Shown here: positions 60,752-64,000 of the stretch, one piece after another | Layout: the number at the start of each line of letters is the position of its first letter | Position numbering within the stretch: the first letter of the stretch is position 1 | Origin: Panorpa germanica | Taxonomy: Eukaryota; Arthropoda; Insecta; Mecoptera; Panorpidae | Direction of reading: 5' to 3' | Assembly: GCA_963678705.1 (NCBI GenBank) | Contig: OY783217.1 | Span: 4,278,001-4,342,000 of the forward strand | Length of the DNA: 64,000 bases | Position numbers and translations under genes: made by a program | Notes under the pieces: generated by a model | The model's database searches: none | Told to the model about the DNA's origin: nothing | Seen by the model: only the letters and a program-made list of their open reading frames with translations

Positions 60752-62381
60752 TGCGGGACAAATCAGTGTTTATGCAGGACAATCTCGCGCATTACGGGAC
60801 ATCTGTTATCCTTTTAATACATTCATCTGAACAATTATATCCAATATAAATTTTCAATATAATTTTTTTATAAATTCATGTTTTTTTATGCGAATAAAAG
60901 AACAGCTCAAAAATGATTTCGTTTTGGTTACGTTCATGTCAATATTTCGGTAAATAACGTTATTTAGTTACTGCTTGTTTTTGAGTCACTCTTTTGTCAT
61001 ATATTTTCATATTTTTATACATTTATTATAGGAGTCGTTTATTTTAAAAGAGGTGTAAGTCAATTTATGAAAAAGTAAAGATAACAATATATAGAATACA
61101 CAATCACTTTTATATCAATAAAATAGTAGACATAATGAATTTAATATGTTTATAATTATTATGTAAAATACTTCCGATTTCCCAATATTGTTTAAACATT
61201 CCAACGCTGTCGTACATCACTGTCGTAACTGTAACAGAACAGATGCCTGTTAAACTGAAACAATCAACCCGGATATTTAATTAGCTAGATTTAATTAGCT
61301 ATTAAACTTATTCAGAAAACCAGATATTCATTCAACCAACGTTTACATCGTAATTGTTAAATTTAATAAAAGTTTTTTTTTAAAAAGTGAAACATATCGA
61401 GAATTGGAAGAATTAGAATTGGGTGGTAAAGTAGACATACTAATTAAAAATTAAATATATTAATAAACAATATTTTATTACCTGCAATGAAATAGCGACT
61501 TTTTTAATAACAGTTTTTAAATAATTATTCTTAATCTTTCTTACAATATATTTAGAAAAACATGTTTATTTAATGCTAAAAATAATAATTATTTGTAGAT
61601 TGTAGCATTTCTTAGTATATTGGTAATTTCAATAACAAATTAGTTATACTTCTTGTAAATATATAGAATAGAGTAATTCAAAAACCAGGAATCACCTACT
61701 CAAAATCGCATCAAGTAAATTGCTTCCCACATGACAAGATTTTTTTGCGATATGTATCCTATAGTTAAGAAATTGTATTTTTGGAGGACTCTTATTGCAG
61801 CTGTGAAATATACCGCATCTCTTATTAATTAACTTAATTAAAATGAGATATACTAATCTACCACTATCATAGGTTGTTCAGATTTTACTAAATAATAGAT
61901 TTTAATAAATATATTTTACACAACAAGTAGTGCAATTGTTTTTGTTTTATTGCAAAATTATTATTAACCAGAAATAACACAAATAAATGTTAAAAAAATA
62001 TGTAACTCATACCAACTAAAGTGGCAAATATTGTGCCAAAATATTTATCGCTAGACAAAGAAAGTAATAAATTGTACAGAGTGGTGCATTAGCACATATA
62101 ACGTTAGCCAATATATTAATAATATAAATATGTAATGAGTAATAATATATCAGGATCTATAGCGGTTGAAATTCGGTAATTCTCGGATACTAATAGGAAG
62201 GAACCAGAAAACGACGACGCAATTCAAAATGACACAAAATTTTGATACGTATTTTTTGATAAGTATACGCAACATAACGGAAGTCTCTATTTATATGTTG
62301 TACATACATATAAAAATTCAACTTACTGAATTTAGTGGGAAATTCACTATAAATAAACTTAACCAACGTAAATCGAAATAT

Positions 62382-62835
62382 TAACAACGCAATTACGAAT
62401 AGTAAAGGAAGAGAGTCAAGAAGAAATAGTAAAGTAAGACAGTCAAGAGGAAATAGTAAAGATAGAGCGTTTATGCCTGTAATGGACATAACTGGAGAAG
62501 TGAAAACGAAGAGAGAAGGCAGGAATGATAGTGAAAAGATAATAGAGGGTTTGTCGAGAGGAGACAAGGAAGGCAAGAGGTGATAGATGAAGATACAGGC
62601 AATAAGGAAGGAGAAGCAGGAAACGGTGTGAATAAAGGAGGAGGAGGGACATGAAAAGAGAGGATCAAGAAAAGAAGAAACAGAAAGTACTATTCGAAGT
62701 AGTAATAATCTAGAATAGTTTAAGTTTAGTTTTAACTTTGAATTTATATGAAATGCATTAAGAAATATAATAATGTAGATTGTAAAGCCGAAAGGCACAC
62801 AATTAATATAATAAATAATAACAACGCAACTACGA
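62382..62835 (+). mobile_element. Purine-rich retroposon, copy 2, with 17-bp target duplication
   Basis: An insert (62399-62818) lies between direct repeats TAACAACGCAAYTACGA (62382-62398 and 62819-62835, one mismatch). It matches copy 1 at 12659-13230 in the opposite orientation, sharing the GCCGAAAGGC hairpin (62787-62796) and the AATTAATATAAT tail. It is about 150 bases shorter at the 5' end yet keeps about 45 internal bases that copy 1 lacks. The 219-codon minus-strand frame at 62190-62849 is a product of the purine-rich strand and runs beyond the element; I do not regard it as a gene. Confidence 0.78.
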
Positions 62836-64000
62836 GAATTCATGAACAACCTAACTTTAAAAAACGAGGCAATTCGAAACTATTAATCTACAAAATATAC
62901 TACGATATTTTTGTCTTTTTCTGTAATAGTGTTAAATTAATAGAATTGAATTAGTAATTATTTTTTTTTAGATAATTTATTCGAACAGAAATATGAAATC
63001 TAGATTTTATAACTTTGACACCGTTCTGTATTTAGCGTATATATATATTGTTTTTAACGAATGGAATTTGTGTACCAAAACACTGGTTATGTTTTCGTTG
63101 ATAGTTGTTGCTGTATGCTAAGAGAACTACGAACTATTTTCTTTACTTGTAACTAGGCTACACATATAAATATAGGTACATAGTAAGTGAAGATTTTAAG
63201 GTTAATACTGACTTGAACGATAAAAAAACGATTGTTTTTGGTTAATATGTTTTACAATCAGAATTCTTCTTTTTCACAAATTTAAGCATAAAGATTTATA
63301 ATGCAACAATTAATTCCTTCGAGTAAAAATATTGTATTTAATAGCATAAATATTGAATTTTAAACATAAATTAAGCGTAAGCGTAAATTTAAAAAAAGAC
63401 ATGAGTGCAGGAAATGGATTTGATAACTTTTGAAATAAAAACAATTTTATTTATTATTTGAAATGTCATTGCCATGTCCAAACTATCTACTACTTATTTA
63501 TTTATCACTACATTTGATAGTATATTCATCAATAACTATTACATTTATACATAGATATATTTGGGTTATTTATTGATGTGATAATCATTCATTTTTTATA
63601 ATTAAAGATCATATTATTGAGTTTATCAAAGTTAAAACCGCACGGGGTTAATGTGCTCAACTAGAAACTTTCAAAATCCGTAATTTAATATCCAAAAACG
63701 TTGTGTTTTTTGTGTATCTATCTTATTTAAAGTAATATTTTTTACCTAACGTTACACTATTTTATTTACCGAAGTTTAACTTAATTCTTTTCCATTTTCA
63801 TTAAATACATGCAAATGGCTTTAAAAATATTTTAATAATGTATTAATTCGGTATGTAACATTACACTCATATAAAAGTCTATTAACCTGTAAATGTGTGT
63901 CGAAAGATAACTTTTCTTATGTAACTTTACATTATATTAACCTAAAAGATGTTATTTTTTCTATGTTAAAACATCAAATATATGTAAACTGAGTTTGGAA
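62836..64000. other. AT-rich end of window
   Basis: No exon, RNA gene or repeat is recognised. It is probably still inside the CRTC gene, but that depends on where the next exon lies. Confidence 0.4.

Noticed and set aside
62190-62849. 219-codon minus-strand open frame
   Set aside because: It covers the purine-rich retroposon and runs past both target duplications. Its Ser/Leu/Pro-rich product comes from the skewed composition, and copy 1 gives a similar shadow frame at 12893.

Overview
The window is AT-rich nuclear DNA of an insect. Five spliced protein-coding genes with GT-AG introns and insect-type proteins lie head to tail on the + strand, among long introns littered with retroelements and short inverted-repeat elements. 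The proteins point to an insect but not securely to an order.

Layout. 1-10158 holds no exon I can support, only a jockey-type LINE scrap at about 4.5 kb and a pyrimidine-rich tract at about 9.3 kb. 10159-24652 is the 3' part (12 exons) of a PDE8-type cAMP phosphodiesterase. Its 8.3-kb intron (11658-19937) carries a purine-rich retroposon, two copies of a MITE-like family and an internally deleted BEL/Pao LTR retrotransposon with matching LTRs and a 5-bp target duplication. 28419-29053 is a small heat shock protein of the lethal(2)essential-for-life type, with heat shock elements, a TATA box and a spliced 5' leader. 29900-40799 is the ceramide transfer protein CERT (PH, FFAT, START), complete in 11 exons. 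41712-42044 (minus) is a possible 110-residue membrane protein that I cannot name. 42586-46840 is peroxisomal multifunctional enzyme type 2 (SDR, hydratase 2, SCP2), complete in 12 exons with a C-terminal AKL. 47476 onward is the 5' end of CRTC: two exons are visible, and the rest lies beyond the window. Everything after 53016 is CRTC intron or unresolved sequence with further repeats.

Function. PDE8 degrades cAMP and CRTC is the cAMP-regulated CREB coactivator. CERT (ceramide transport) and Mfe2 (peroxisomal beta-oxidation) are lipid genes. Nothing in the sequence shows that these neighbours are co-regulated.

The strongest unusual signals are all mobile: the BEL/Pao derivative whose deletions leave one 560-codon gag-pol fusion frame open; a two-copy retroposon family with 16-17 bp target duplications and a shared 3' GAAA hairpin; and a three-copy 16-bp-TIR family with no visible target duplication and a swapped interior in one copy.
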